From: Bugula neritina
Taxonomy: Eukaryota; Bryozoa; Gymnolaemata; Cheilostomatida; Bugulidae
NCBI GenBank assembly: GCA_964035545.1
Contig: OZ037766.1
Coordinates: 32,715,773 to 32,777,772 of the forward strand
Reading direction: 5' to 3'
Length of the DNA: 62,000 nt
In this document: in pieces, positions 43,290 to 61,063 of the stretch
Numbering within the stretch: position 1 is the first letter of the stretch
Layout: each line of letters begins with the position of its first letter
Position numbers and translations under genes: made by a program
Notes under the pieces: model-generated
What the model saw: the letters and a program-made list of their open reading frames with translations, nothing else
What the model was told of the DNA's origin: nothing
The model's database searches: none

Positions 43290-44380
43290 CACATGATTTA
43301 GAAAAGACTGGAGTCTTTAAAACTTTTGCAAGTGAAAGGGGACACTCATTATAGCACCCCAAACATTTTGAAAAGACGATCTTTGCCCCACATGTACTCA
43401 GCTATTATTCTAGTTTGTTTTGGTTAAGAATCATGCATTTTCTTACTGGAAGAATTGATCTGAAAGTTGGGTGGCATCAACCCCTTTTCTCAACTCAGGA
43501 ATTCATCTCGAGCTAAATTTTGTGTATCATCACCACCAAGCTATTAGCATATCCTGTCTAATTGTATAATCTTTAGATTATCAGAAAATTAGGTAATTAA
43601 AAGGTGATTCAAAAATGGCATCCTGTTATCATTTTGAATATGGGTTACTTAAGTTAGTTTAATTATTTATACTCTGAATGAAAGGAAAAACCACAAAAAG
43701 TTGATCAAAATAAAAAGCCAGGTTTCAAGAACTTTACTGTATTCAAAGTATAATTGTTATAAATACAGTATTATTCTATTATTTTTAAAAAAAAGAACCT
43801 ATAGTCTGCAGTTTAGCCTTTAGTTTTCAGGCTATGGGAATGTTAGCAGGAATATTTGTTTTTTTCAACAAATATTTTAAAGAAATACATTAAATAATAA
43901 AATTATTCATGTGGTAATAGTTATGTTACAGACTTGCAATAATTATATTTAATACATATAACTCTATATACATGACAATAACAGGTTTATAAAGAACATG
44001 GTAGGTGATAATCAAGCTTTAATTCGCAGTAGAAATTATGTATTAAGTAGAATTTCTTTCAGTCTTGTGTATGCTTTTGCTAAAGCATGCCATTTGGTAC
44101 TCAGACAAAATATTTCCAAATTGCAAACCTCGATTAACCTCTACTTTGTTAAGAAGGAAATCCTAACTTAGGATAAATTGGATTAGAGGGTATTATCATA
44201 TGATATCATTGTTGTTTTTAACTTATGCACATCATTCAAACCTCAATTCTGTCCAATAATTAAGTGTTTAAATAGAAGTTTGAAATTCAGCTTTGTTACT
44301 GAAAGGGTATTTCTATTCTTGTGTTATATCACCAATGCTATAAAGCTGTAGCAACTTGACCTGTTATATGTATGTTTATT
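43290..44380. other. Spacer upstream of the AA15 gene
   Basis: AT-rich; no gene or RNA recognised. Confidence 0.5.
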
Positions 44381-44583
44381 AAACTATAGCCAATTATAGA
44401 AAGGAGTTCATATTTGACTTATATATAATAGAGAATGTTGTGTAGCCAGACTATAGCCAGTATAGCTGATTATAGTAAGGAGCTCATATAATAGAGAATA
44501 TTGTGTATAGCCAGACTATAGCCAGTATAGCTGATTATAGTAAGGAGCTCATATAATAAAGAATGTTGTGTAGCCAGACTAAT
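44381..44583. repeat. Tandem repeat, about 65-70-bp unit, three copies
   Basis: Copies share TATAGCCAGTATAGCTGATT and AAGGAGCTCATATAATA. Confidence 0.85.
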
Positions 44584-46550
44584 CATGTATAGTTTCTGTT
44601 TTCTGTCAGCTGATAATTTTCATACTTTGTTGACATTCAAAATATTTGTGTCTTTATTTCACAATTTGCTCATAATTGAAGTGCATTTCCAGTATTTCAT
44701 TTGTAATACTATTATGCTAATCTTTTGGAGGAGATGCAGTGCTTTATCTTATAGATTCACAATTTCCTGTTTTTATTATGTTTGGAGAAAATAATTCATG
44801 CAACTGGTCAATAAAGAAAACATTCTATAAAGGAAATGACTAACGACACCTGTGTATGCTACATGTTTTGATAAAATCTATTCAATTATAACCAAATTAT
44901 AGAGCTTTCTTAATTCCAAAAGACTTTTTTTGCAAAATTAGCTTGAAAAAATATATGTTCAAAAGTTGGAGTATACTTCAACATTTTGGTGAGCTTTGTA
45001 TCATATATAGGTAACATGCAAGAATGCAAATAAGACTGGTGGCTCTACAGGTCTTAAACAAATGCTATAGTTTGAAGCTTTGGAAAAATGACCCACCAGT
45101 AAGAAAATAATATGCATGTAATGCAACTTCTCATTTCTTCAATATTACTTCAAGCTAATGGTTTTAGACAAAATTGAGAGAAAAGATCAAACTATAATGC
45201 AGAGTGTTTTGGCAGATTACACTGTTTATATTGTCTATGAAAGCTCCTGGAACTGATTGACATGTTCAAATATGTTTATTTCTATAGAACTAGTAGGAAA
45301 TTCATATTAGTAAAAATATATTAGAAAACATATATATTTTTGTCTCATTCAATTCAAGTTGCTAGATTTTTATTTGGCACAATAATGGTATATATTCCTG
45401 GAGTTATGTTCTCAGCATTCGGGTGAGACAACTCTTAAGTTGATTGAGTATCTACAATATTCCAACAGATTCACTGCCGAATGTCAAGGTCACTTGCTAG
45501 CAGCAGCATGCAGGTTGCTAGCAGACACTCTACTTTGCACCCTCATAGCTTGAATGCTGACTCTTGCTATATACAGCATCCATTTCTGTGACAATCAAAC
45601 ATGTGCAATACTTTATTTGTTATAAACCATGTTTGAAATTTATTTCTTAGCTCGCTAAATATTTTAAGATCTTATATAAACATATCTAGACTTTGAGAAA
45701 TGTTCTTTCAACTGAAAGTTTTATAAACGTTCTGTTCAGTGATATTACTGTGACAATACGATAAGGGAATGGAAATGGTGGATTAGTATGCCCTGATGAT
45801 TAATGAAATGGAACTATCAAAGCCTCCCGTAAGCTACACATAAACAAGGATTAGCTGAGTTGATGAAACTCATTTTATCTGGTTGTGTAGCGTTGTGTAT
45901 CCAATTCATTATTCATATGTCAGTTGACAATTCAGTGCGTGGAAAATAAATATTTTGTATTTTCTATGCAGTTTAATAAGAGGCAATGCATTTGATTGGT
46001 ATAATTCATTGGTATCTCCAATGATATGGGCTGGAGCTAGAGGGTTTGGGGTTAAATATATGTGTGACCTTATAGTCAACAGTACCTAATTCATTTTAGA
46101 GGGAGTGACTTTCATGAATATAAAAATACAAATGTAATATAATTGAATAAAATGAATTAAACTATAATAACTGCAGTTCCTTGTAGATCGGTTGAGCTAA
46201 ATTTCAGGCTAACTAAATGCTGATTGTGATGTTAAGAAATTATAAAGAGTTATACACACTAACTGATTTATTATTCAACTACATAAAAAAATAAAAAAAC
46301 AGAAAGATTTTATGATTTTTCAATGAATTCTTTGCCAAATATAAAGATATCAAACCATAGTGTTGTTACTTAACTATGATATTATGTTTAGGCAATAAGT
46401 AATAGCTGTTAATACTAAGAACTGTTTGATATAATAACTATATCCGATCAGCTTAAGGAAAAGTTTGTTAGCTGTAGATGGTGTACGTAGCACACCAGCA
46501 TCTGTTTGATTGCAGTTGTTCATCCTATAAGAAAAGAGTATCTACTCTTG
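44584..46550. other. Spacer
   Basis: About 2 kb without recognisable genes; short open frames here lack codon or motif support. Confidence 0.5.
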
Positions 46551-46552
46551 TG

Positions 46553-46808
46553 TGAGAACCCCTGTTGGTGAAACTTCCTATTGGTGAGAACCCCTGTTGG
46601 AGAGAACCCCTGTTGGACAGACCCCTGTTGGTGAGAACCCCTGTTAGACAGACCCCTGTTGGTGAGACTTCCTGTTAGACAGACCCCTGTTGGTGAGACT
46701 TCCTGTTGGTGAGAACCCCTGTTGGTGAGAACCCCTGTTGGACATACCCCTGTTGGAGAGAACCCCTGTTGGTGAGAACCCCTGTTGGTGAGAACCCCTG
46801 TTGGTGAA
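46553..46808. repeat. Minisatellite, 16-bp unit
   Basis: About 16 copies of AACCCCTGTTGGTGAG and variants (ACAGACCCCTGTTGG, GAGACTTCCTGTT). It is open in one minus frame by chance. Confidence 0.92.
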
Positions 46809-47210
46809 GATTTTAAACAAGGATGGAAGAAACAGATAAAGAAGCTCTTTCTGACCTCACCAATAGCTACACCAGCCTTCTGATCTGAGCACTGACAGCA
46901 GAACTGCACTCTGAGCAATAAACATAGGCTTCTGCAGATTGGCTAAACTGGAAACAAGGAATTGTGAATATGCTGAACCACTGGAAGACAAACTGGAGCT
47001 GATATTAAAGCATAGGCTGGTATGAGAAATTACAATAAACCAACCACGTCATCTGGTACAGCTAACTTGAGGGATAAACAGAAAATTAAGCAAATCATGC
47101 ATACGTCAGAAAAAGATGAACATAAAACTTGAGAGAGTTTACAGTGAGAGCTACTCTAATGGAAAGGTTTTTAAGCAGGCAGCTATGTACTTTTTCTATT
47201 GTATCAACAG
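46809..47210. other. Spacer
   Basis: Nothing recognised. Confidence 0.45.
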
Positions 47211-47271
47211 AGCAATTATGACTTAATGCCCTTCCTAGCATTGATAATGGCCTTTATGGGGTTCGAACCTT
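47211..47271 (-). mobile_element. tRNA-derived SINE fragment
   Basis: It shares AGCAATTATGAC, CTTCCTA, TAATGGCCTTT and the box B complement GTTCGAACC with the SINE at 14400-14524, but is cut off just past box B. Confidence 0.6.
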
Positions 47272-47469
47272 GTGTTTATTATAAAAAAAAAATTTGTTTG
47301 TCACCATTCAGTTTGTAGAAGTTCAAAAAGCAAGTGTGACAGCTAATAATAGAATGTGCTGGGCAATATTTCATTGGTGAGAGTTTATTGTGGAAACAAC
47401 GGATTTGGTTACACCTAACCATGACATCATGTTTAGTTGCATCACCATTCCTTTCTCTCAAATGGAATA

Positions 47470-47905
47470 GCTGACATCTTACAGCAAGTATAACCTGTCA
47501 TTTAGTAGAAACTCTATGACATGCTAGAGCAGGTACCTGTCACTTAATAGACTTCATGACATCCTACAGCAAGTACCTGTCACTTAGTAAAGACTCCATG
47601 ACATGTTAGAGCAGGTACCTGTCACTTATATATAGTAACTGGCTTCTTGACATGCTAGATCAGGTACTTGTCACTTAATAGACTTCATGACATCCTACAG
47701 CAAATACCTGTCACTTATAGTATAGCTAGCTTCTTGTCATGCTAGATCAGGTACCTGTCACTTAATAGACTTCATGGCATCCTACAGCAAGTACCTGTCA
47801 CTTATAGTATAGCTGGCTTCTTGACATGCTAGACCAGGTACCTGTCACTTAGTAGAGACTCCGTGACATCTTACAGCAGGTACCTGCCACTTGATAGAGA
47901 AGCCA
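47470..47905. repeat. Minisatellite, about 54-60-bp unit
   Basis: About eight copies containing CAGGTACCTGTCACTT. Two unit types alternate (ACATGCTAGA and CATCCTACAG). Confidence 0.9.
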
Positions 47906-48080
47906 TGAAGATGAAATGAGGGGATTATTGCATATTGCAATGGGATTAGTGACTCTTTCTACCACTTAGCATCAAGTCTTCTGTATCACACGTAAGTCAT
48001 TAATCATATTAAGACTGGGTATATTTATGTATGCATAGATTAGTGTTGGTGATTATTTCATCTGAGCTTCAACTATCAAC

Positions 48081-53095
<5,015 letters not shown>

Positions 53096-53156
53096 AGAAC
53101 AAGAAGCTGTCAGCTCACACTAAACATTGTACATACAGAAAAAATTGAACAAAACA

Positions 53157-53162
53157 AATAAA
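53157..53162 (+). terminator. WAP1 poly(A) signal
   Basis: AATAAA 62 bp after the TGA at 53093-53095. Confidence 0.7.
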
Positions 53163-54674
53163 AAAGTGCTTATTCATGCTTGTTAAATAACTATCTTATA
53201 TTAAATAGAAAACAAGTTAATTTTGTAATGAATAAAACAGTTTATCTAAAGGAATTTCCAAAGATATACCAATAATATGATATTAAAATCTGTAAAGTAT
53301 AATATATGCCCGACATTTTTAACTGATTCTGGTTGGTGCTAACCCTTTGGAAATATTCTGCTAGTATTTATTAATTTCAAGTCAATAAAATAGAAAATAC
53401 AATCATATATACTCAATAAAAACTTGTGTGCGCCATGCCTTCATTAGCTTTGGGTTAGATATACCATCTATAGCAAAACAGTAACATTTGCATTATACAA
53501 GACAAAAGGGAAATATTGCTATCATAATGACATAGCTATAAGTTAAATGTCTTGATTATAAATCACCAAAACTCAAAATATTACTGAACACCTAATGGTC
53601 GTTAAAATATATGCACTACTTTCCTCTCCTTAAGACAAATCTCAACATCCCATGGGAAAGACAACTCTTAACACCCTAGTTGGACAGATAAATAACAAAC
53701 TAGTCTTATAAAGTTTTAAAGCATTACCAGCCCAAGAGAGAAAGTCCTTATAGCTTCATATAAATAACTTGCAGCAAGAGTGTCCAGATTCAAACATAAT
53801 ATTAGATATGTAAGTCGCTTTGACTTTTTGGGAATTTTTCTGTGGTTAAAAATTTCACAAAAAGTGCTATAGCTTATGCACTCAAGAGCTAGAATTTCAA
53901 GAACGCATCATCTTCAGTATTTGTGTATTTCAATTGTGTTAGTTTAAAATGAAGTTTGTTTATTGCATTTTGTGTGGGTTTGATATTCCAAATACAATAT
54001 GACAATTAATTATTGTAAGAATATAAAAATTGTGTTTTTATTTTGAATTATATACTTTTAAAGGCATATCATATAGTCCTCATGCAGAAAGCTTTTTGCA
54101 ATACATGTATCACCCACCAGTAACACACGAATTTCATCAAATACAACTGAAACGATAAGATTAGATTTCCTGCTTCAGAGAAAGATAAGTTTAGGTTTTG
54201 CTGAAGTTTTAAGTTGTTAAAATCTGTATGTAAAATATTGTATAAAGAAAAAGCGTTAGTCTGATTGATTTGGTAGCATTCAACTGTTGCTAGTAAAGTG
54301 CAATGCATGAACATAGCACAGGTAGGGTGGTTATTGTCAGTTAGTTTTCTGGTCAACCAGAAAAGCCGTTAAGCCTTGATAATGCAACTTTCAGCCCACT
54401 AACCACTGCAACTCACAAATCTTGAGTATTTCTTTATTACACTCGAACCCAGCTGCTATAAATAGATTATAGCCTGAGGTACAGCATACTATAGCTGAGT
54501 TTTCTAATCATAATGTTTCCAAAAACAACATTTAATCTTATTTAGGATGTGAAGTGAACTGATGCATTTGGGTAATTACAGTAAGCTAATCCTGGTTAAG
54601 TAGATATTATTATAATTTGTAGAAATCTTAGGTAAGGTAGCATTCGCTCTCAGGTATTCTGTACACTAAGCAAC
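53163..54674. other. Spacer between WAP1 and WAP2
   Basis: AT-rich; no gene recognised; should contain the WAP2 promoter. Confidence 0.5.
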
Positions 54675-57600
54675 ATGAAGGTTAGTACTAATCATACTAC
54701 TCTCTATTGCCTGTACTTTCTAGCTGACTCAAACTGTCTTTCTTTTTATTTAGAGTTGCATGATGAAATTCTATGTTTCTATGCAAATGTTGCTCATATA
54801 CTTTGCTCTAAAACCTATATACTCTTCTAATTATAACTAAAGAAATGTTTCTTATATTAAAGATTTAAATACTTAGTCTATGATAAAGGAGTTATCCACA
54901 AATCATAAGTTTTTAATAATACATATTAATACAATTTCTTAAAGGAGTTATGGTAAAAGTCTTAGACAAATACATTCTAAGAAATGTTGATCTTTCAAGG
55001 CAGCCAAATTTTATCACTTTGATGCTTACAATCAGAGTTAATTACAATTTTGAAAATTAAATAAAATCTTATTTTTAAAAGTCAATGAGAATTTACACTC
55101 CAAAGGGTGGAGTATATTAAAATAGACTGTTGTAACAAACCCTCTAGTTCTAACATTTCAAAACCAATTTCAAATTGTGGTTTTTCCACAAGTAAAATCT
55201 TATAATGAAATTACAAGCTCTCAGATTTGTAGGTTACAGGAGAAGTAAAGTTAGCACAAGGTTTGTCAATGTGGCTAAAATATTTGATATTTGGTAACAT
55301 TCACTACTATAGAAGAAATATGAAACATTGGATGCTTTTCAGCTTATAATTGTGAATCATGATTACATATGACTCATATTTCTGAGTCATGAGTGATTAT
55401 GACTCATATAGTATTTGAATCTTACTATAAACTTTGTTACTTTTGTTAGAAATATGTGCAAATGACATCTCACACCATTTTCCATGCTAACTAAAAGCAA
55501 ACTTCTATACAAATGTTAAATATGCGACAAAGACCTCCATTTTAATAGATTGAGATCCTGTTCTGTAAACATGGTTAGGAGGAACATCTTTAACTCTTTG
55601 GAAACTGCTCCACAGCAGCTGAAGTGTTGGTGTCATCCCAGTTAGACGCTATTAATTTATTTTGGTACAATATATATTTTATGTACAATTTATTTGAATA
55701 TTATTGAAATATAATGCATATTTAAATAAACTTGGATCAATTGTTTGCTATTTAGCTCATAAATAAAGTCCTTTGATCAGTATTAATTTATTAATTTTGC
55801 ATATTCTATACTTTTTGTTGTTTGAAAAAATATTTCTTTAATAGGTATTCATTAAAAATAATGTCTATTATTAATGTATTACTGTTTTTTGTCCCACACA
55901 AATCTATGAAAAGTGGGCTATTGTTTCAGATACTTTATATTAGCTATTATAGCTATAATTAGCACATTAGCTATTTAGCAATAAATACAACAGTTATATA
56001 CACTATTATGGTACCAAAATAAAAAATGGCGTCTAATTGGGAAGCGTCTATCTGGGGTGAAACTGGAGTGTTTTGATATAAAGATAGGCAGCTTTTTATT
56101 AACTTCGAGGAGGGAGGGTCTGTGCGGGATCAAAATCACTTCTTGCATCATGCACAGTCTACAGCCTACTTGAGCAAAGCTTTATTACCAGAGATTCTCA
56201 CAAGGACAGCAATTTAGAATTTTATAAATTTCTCAGCTTAGTTTTATTTAAGTTCTAGAGCATTCTGTTTGAGGTGCAAGTGTGTACCTACCAGTCTTGT
56301 CTCCGGGTAACACCGACAGTTAAAAATAGAAATAATCTCCAGATAATTACGTGTAGTTTATAGATAAGTTTATCACCAAGGAAAGGTATTAAATTCCTAA
56401 AGTAGATTTATAATTTGCCAACATTATACTTAGTTCATGTTTTTATAGGACTAGTAAAACTGAAAAAAAAAACATTAACGGATTAAAGTGTGATTACAAA
56501 TGGTACCGAAGGGTAGAACTATTCCGGAATTCTGCTAAATGTTTACTTTAGAAATTCTTTAGAAATTCTTCATAAAGTTTTCAAACTATTTGTAGTCTTT
56601 ACCTACAATTATTGCCCAAGACATTTCGCAATAACTACTTTATCTTCGCAGTAACTCATAGCTTCTTATTACAAAACAAAGCAGATATATTATAATATAC
56701 TGAGAAACATGTTAGGTTCTACTAACTATGGTTTATACTGTAACAGGTGACTGTTGTTTTACAGCGAGCTCTCTACACAAAGTTGTACTTGGGTCTACAG
56801 TTACTCCTCGCTGGACTTATTCATACAGACTGTCTCGTTAACAATAAAGATGGTATTGAAGTGGTACGGCCAAAACTCTTCTACAGTCCAACACTTTTCC
56901 TATCATAAGAAATCAATTCTAGCTAACAAAAGCATTGAGAAATCATTTTATTCCCACACAAAGAATGGAAAACCCATAAACTCGCTTTTAAATAAATTAT
57001 TTATGGAACGCAATGGCAAGATATCAGTAGCGTTATATTATTATATTGTATTGCTTTATTTATATTGCTAATATTATAGCATAATTATATAATTTTATGT
57101 TATGCTATATCCTTATATCTCTTATATTAAATTACATTTTGTACCTTACTATAATATAATATTTCAGCACATACATACTTAACATATTGGTGGTAACTTT
57201 TCTATTTCCTTTACTCTTTAGGTGCTGAACTTAAAACAACTAAGAGACCGCCTGGTGGAAATAGCAAGTCCCTCAGCTCTCCCCCACTCACAAGTTCCCT
57301 CTGTATCCACCACTGTAGCACCTTCTACCACAACAGACCCAAGGGTTGGTTTTTTAGTAATGCAGGATACGTTACAATAGTTATTGATTGCTTATCACAT
57401 AACATATTCACCATTTTGTTGGCTAATGTTTAAAGGGCAAGTTAGTCTGTCCCCAACCCTTAACCTGGTTCGTGACAGAAAGAGACGAGAGGTTCTGTGA
57501 ATCTGATTTAGACTGCTCATATCCCACAGAGAAGTGCTGTGATTGGTTTGACAAGAAACACTGCCTAAGGGGAATAGATACTACCCCTCATCCAGGTGCA

Positions 57601-60444
57601 CATCTCTGCTCATTATAATATACTGCTAGATACTACCCCTCACTCACAACTCTGTTTATTATAATATACTGCCAAATACTACCCCTCATCCAGGTACATA
57701 GCTCTGTTTATTATAATATACTGCTAGATACTACCCCTCATCCAGGTGCACATCTCTGCTCATTATAATATACTGCTAGATACTACCCCTCACTCACAAC
57801 TCTGTTTATTATAATATACTGCCAAATACTACCCCTCATCCAGGTACACAGCTCTGTTTATTATAATATACTGCTAGATACTACCCCTCATCCAGGTACA
57901 CAGCTCTGTTTATTATAATATACTGCTAGATACTACCCCTCATCCAGGTACACAGCTCTGTTTATTATAATATACTGCTAGATACTACCCCTCATCCAGG
58001 TACACAGCTCTGTTTATTATAATAATTTACTAGATACTACCCCTCCTTCAGGTTGACATCTTTAGTTACCTGAGTAAGCTTTACAAGTTAGATGTTACCC
58101 CTTGCTAATTTTTATCAGTTTTATGGAAAAGTTCAATTACGTAATACAATGTCACAGTATCTTATTAGGACAAATTACAATAATATAATACAATGTCACA
58201 AAACCTGCAGGACAATGCTCAACTGTGATAAATGATGGCTGCTTGGCTGACCACGTGAGTTGTGAGTACGATGGACAATGCGGAAGTATAGATGAGAAGT
58301 GTTGTTTCAACTTTGGCTGTGGCTACATGGAGTGTCAGAATATACGTCAGGTAATCTTTAAAACATCTCTGCTGATGAATATATCATAGTAGGCTATATG
58401 GTTTTACTGCGGAGGAAAATTCTCCAAGTAGTATGAATGCTGCATATTCATTCACTGCAGTTTCTGCACCACATTTTACAGTAGGCAACTTTTAGTTGAA
58501 GTGAATAGAGTAAACGCTATGCATTGCCTAAAACCCCTCAGTTGTGGTCCCAAATCCCCCCTCACCATTTGCATTACGCCCCTTTTCTGTAACATTCTCT
58601 ATCATGCTGACTGTAGCATCTGGCGTGTCCCAGCAGCTCCGAGATTTCTCTAACGTCTGCTGCCAACTGCACAGCAGACGTTAACTGTACTGCAGAGGAG
58701 AAGTGCTGTGAGACAGATGGTGGATACAAGTGTGTCAGCGGCATCAGTACACTGCCCAGACCAGGTATGGTGTTGTAGGGTAACATATTGTTATTAGACA
58801 GTGGTATCACTACCCAGACCAGGTATGGTGTTGTAGAGTAACATATTGTTACATCCTGTATCACAGTGTCACTATATACTCTCTAATGCCATCCCCTAGG
58901 GTTCTGCCCCATGCCTGTTAGTGGGAGAGATACAGAGTGTACTGACAAACAGCAGTGTGAGTACGACTCCCAGTGCAGCTCCTCTCATCACAAGTGCTGC
59001 CTCGACCCAGATTGTGGACGTCACGTCTGCTCTGATATGAATAGGGTATGAAAAGAATGTTCACTGTTCTATGATCATATTATTAATACCTTTCCCACAA
59101 CATACCACATATTTTATATATATTTTATATTTATATTTTATAGAACATGTAGTACACATTTTCTAGTGTATTATATATTATGGTATACTTTATATGACTT
59201 AGCTTTTATAGTATCTGTTGTATGTCATATATTATATATGTTGTTGTTTAGTATATTATATAATACATGTTTTAGTATGCTTTATACTTGACATGTATTT
59301 CATATGTTGTAATTGACATGTTACTTATTATATGTTTCATATTATATGATAGATATTGAATACAATATATTACTATCCATCCAGGACTTCGCATGCCCAG
59401 TCACTAACCCCACTCAGTTTCCCACCAACTCCAGCTCTTCATGCTCAGATATCTGTGGAAGTTTTGGAATTCTGTGCTGTCCAATTGGTGTGGACCCACA
59501 AGACAACCTGGTAAAGCACTGCATACCAGGAGTGTTACACCTTCCCAAGCCAGGTATGTTGGTTACTGTTTGTTTACTTGTCTCCTAGCTATCAACTCTC
59601 TAGAAATAATTCTATACAACACATGTTTAAAGTACATTTCAGCAATTAAATAGACATATTTGTGTGACCTTATAGGTCAATGCCCCACCCCCGTGGAACA
59701 GAGCAACGTAACGTGTTCTCCAGACTCCCTGGACGCTTGTCTCTACGACTCTGAATGCTGGTCAGAACACAAATGCTGTGAGAATAGCTGTGGGTTTAAA
59801 GACTGTGTTCAGCCAGAAGATCACAGGGCGGTAAGTAAAGATGCTGCGTTCTTTTTAAACAAAAGTGTGTGGACCAAATGACGAGCTCAGTGGAAAGCTG
59901 AGGGCAGCTTTAATTAGTAACATGATGTCATATTGTATGACCAAATCAGGGATAGCTTGGAATTGTTTCATGAAATCAAAAATGCAAAAATATATAAATA
60001 GTTCTGCAATGAAGTATCTGTAAATTCTCATGACCCACAGTTGATTGATTGATACATTTCTGTTAGAGATACTATACTACATACTCGGCCATTGTTTTGC
60101 CAGTTTTGGTGCACAGAAAGACAGCGCAGGTGTACTGAAATGTGCCCCTCCCCAATACCTTGGTACATGACTCTCACAGATAGTTTATCAGGTTGAGAAA
60201 CCAGTCTTTAGAGTCTGTGGTCTAGTTGGTTGCATGGCTTCTGGTTAGTTAGTAGTTGATGATTTCACAGATAGTTATCTGGGATTAGTTACATGTTTGT
60301 GGCATGCAGCTGTAAACAGGATTACATGTAGCAAGGTTATCTTCATATCTCTATTTAGTGCAATGTGGATAGTACTGACCTCTTTACTTATTTCCTTTGC
60401 AGGTACTACTAGAAAAGGTTGTGGAGCTCATGGGAGGTGCCTAA
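54675..60444 (+). CDS. WAP2: secreted six-module WAP-domain protein, 395 aa
   Basis: Exons: 54675-54680, 56765-56863, 57222-57344, 57436-57595, 58211-58350, 58617-58764, 58900-59045, 59385-59553, 59676-59830, 60403-60444; 1,188 bp in frame. The exons from 57222 on are firm. The six-base first exon and the 56765-56863 signal-peptide exon (core YLGLQLLLAGLI) rest on phase, the GTACGG donor and similarity to WAP1. A Ser/Thr/Pro linker precedes six modules in the same alternating 6-Cys/8-Cys order as WAP1. Module 5 (DFACP start, PKPG end) clearly pairs with module 5 of WAP1, so the two genes are a tandem duplication. The protein ends with a short tail, LLEKVVELMGGA. Confidence 0.84.
54681..56764 (+). 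other. WAP2 intron 1
   Basis: 2.1 kb of AT-rich sequence with no other gene or repeat recognised. Confidence 0.4.
57577..58050 (+). repeat. Tandem repeat of the WAP2 exon 4 3' end plus donor
   Basis: About nine or ten copies of GATACTACCCCTCATCCAGG-type units, 46-54 bp each, spreading from the true exon end (57595) into the intron. Most copies have CCAGGTRCA donors. Using a later donor would add TAA in frame. Confidence 0.92.
58741..58860 (+). repeat. 58-bp duplication of the WAP2 exon 6 3' end plus donor
   Basis: CCCAGACCAGGTATGG occurs at 58755 and again at 58813. The second donor would add TAG in frame. Confidence 0.9.
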
Positions 60445-60973
60445 CAGGTGGCCCAGAAAAAGTATTTTTGTAAATAATGTTGACTAACTAAAAGTCAAAC
60501 ACACCATTAACATTGTAAATTGCAATGAGGCCACAATAAGGAGGAATCACAATGAGGCCACAAAAAGGAGAAACCTCATGACAAAGTAACTCTTCCATAC
60601 TTTTTCAACAATAATCAAATTAATCAATATTACTTTATTAATCAAACTGATCAATATTCAATAATCAAAATGATATTTTTATGATTTTATTAGCTGCTTT
60701 TTTATAGAATATTGTGTTATTTCTTTAGCTGTACTTTGCTATATTATATATAATAGTGATCACCTTTACAATATTGGACTATTTTATACATGCAGCTAAG
60801 CATCTATATGATCTAAAACTTCTAGAGATAATGGAAGACTCATGGGCATGTTGCTATGAGGTAACTGAGAGTATAATATTTTGTTATAACTGGTGGGAAG
60901 AAACATAAGGATGCTGGAGTGTAAATAATACAATATATATAATTAATAAATAAGAACTATTACTTGTAAATGC
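60445..60973. other. Spacer between WAP2 and the next WAP-like start
   Basis: AT-rich; no clean AATAAA right after WAP2; nothing else recognised. Confidence 0.45.
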
Positions 60974-61063
60974 ATGACTATGGGACAAAGAATCAACTTG
61001 AGGCTCCTATGTTTCCTGATGATGGTAGCTCTGAATCTGAGTCAGACTTTTGATGACTTAGTG
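60974..61063 (+). CDS. Signal-peptide exon of a possible third WAP gene, rest off the window
   Basis: ATG ACT ATG starts a 30-codon frame with the hydrophobic core LRLLCFLMMVALNL, ending DDLVV at donor GTG|GTACGT in phase 0. WAP2 exon 2 ends the same way (GTG|GTACGG). No WAP module is seen by base 62000, so identity is inferred from position, phase and donor only. Confidence 0.45.

Noticed and set aside
44585-44794. 69-codon hydrophobic plus-strand frame
   Set aside because: AT-rich spacer; hydrophobicity is expected from TTT/ATT-rich sequence; no splice partner or signal context.
46520-46918. 132-codon minus-strand frame with TNRGSHQQG repeats
   Set aside because: The repetitive part is the 16-bp minisatellite read in one frame; units vary by substitutions that do not preserve protein sequence, and there are no splice signals or paralogs.
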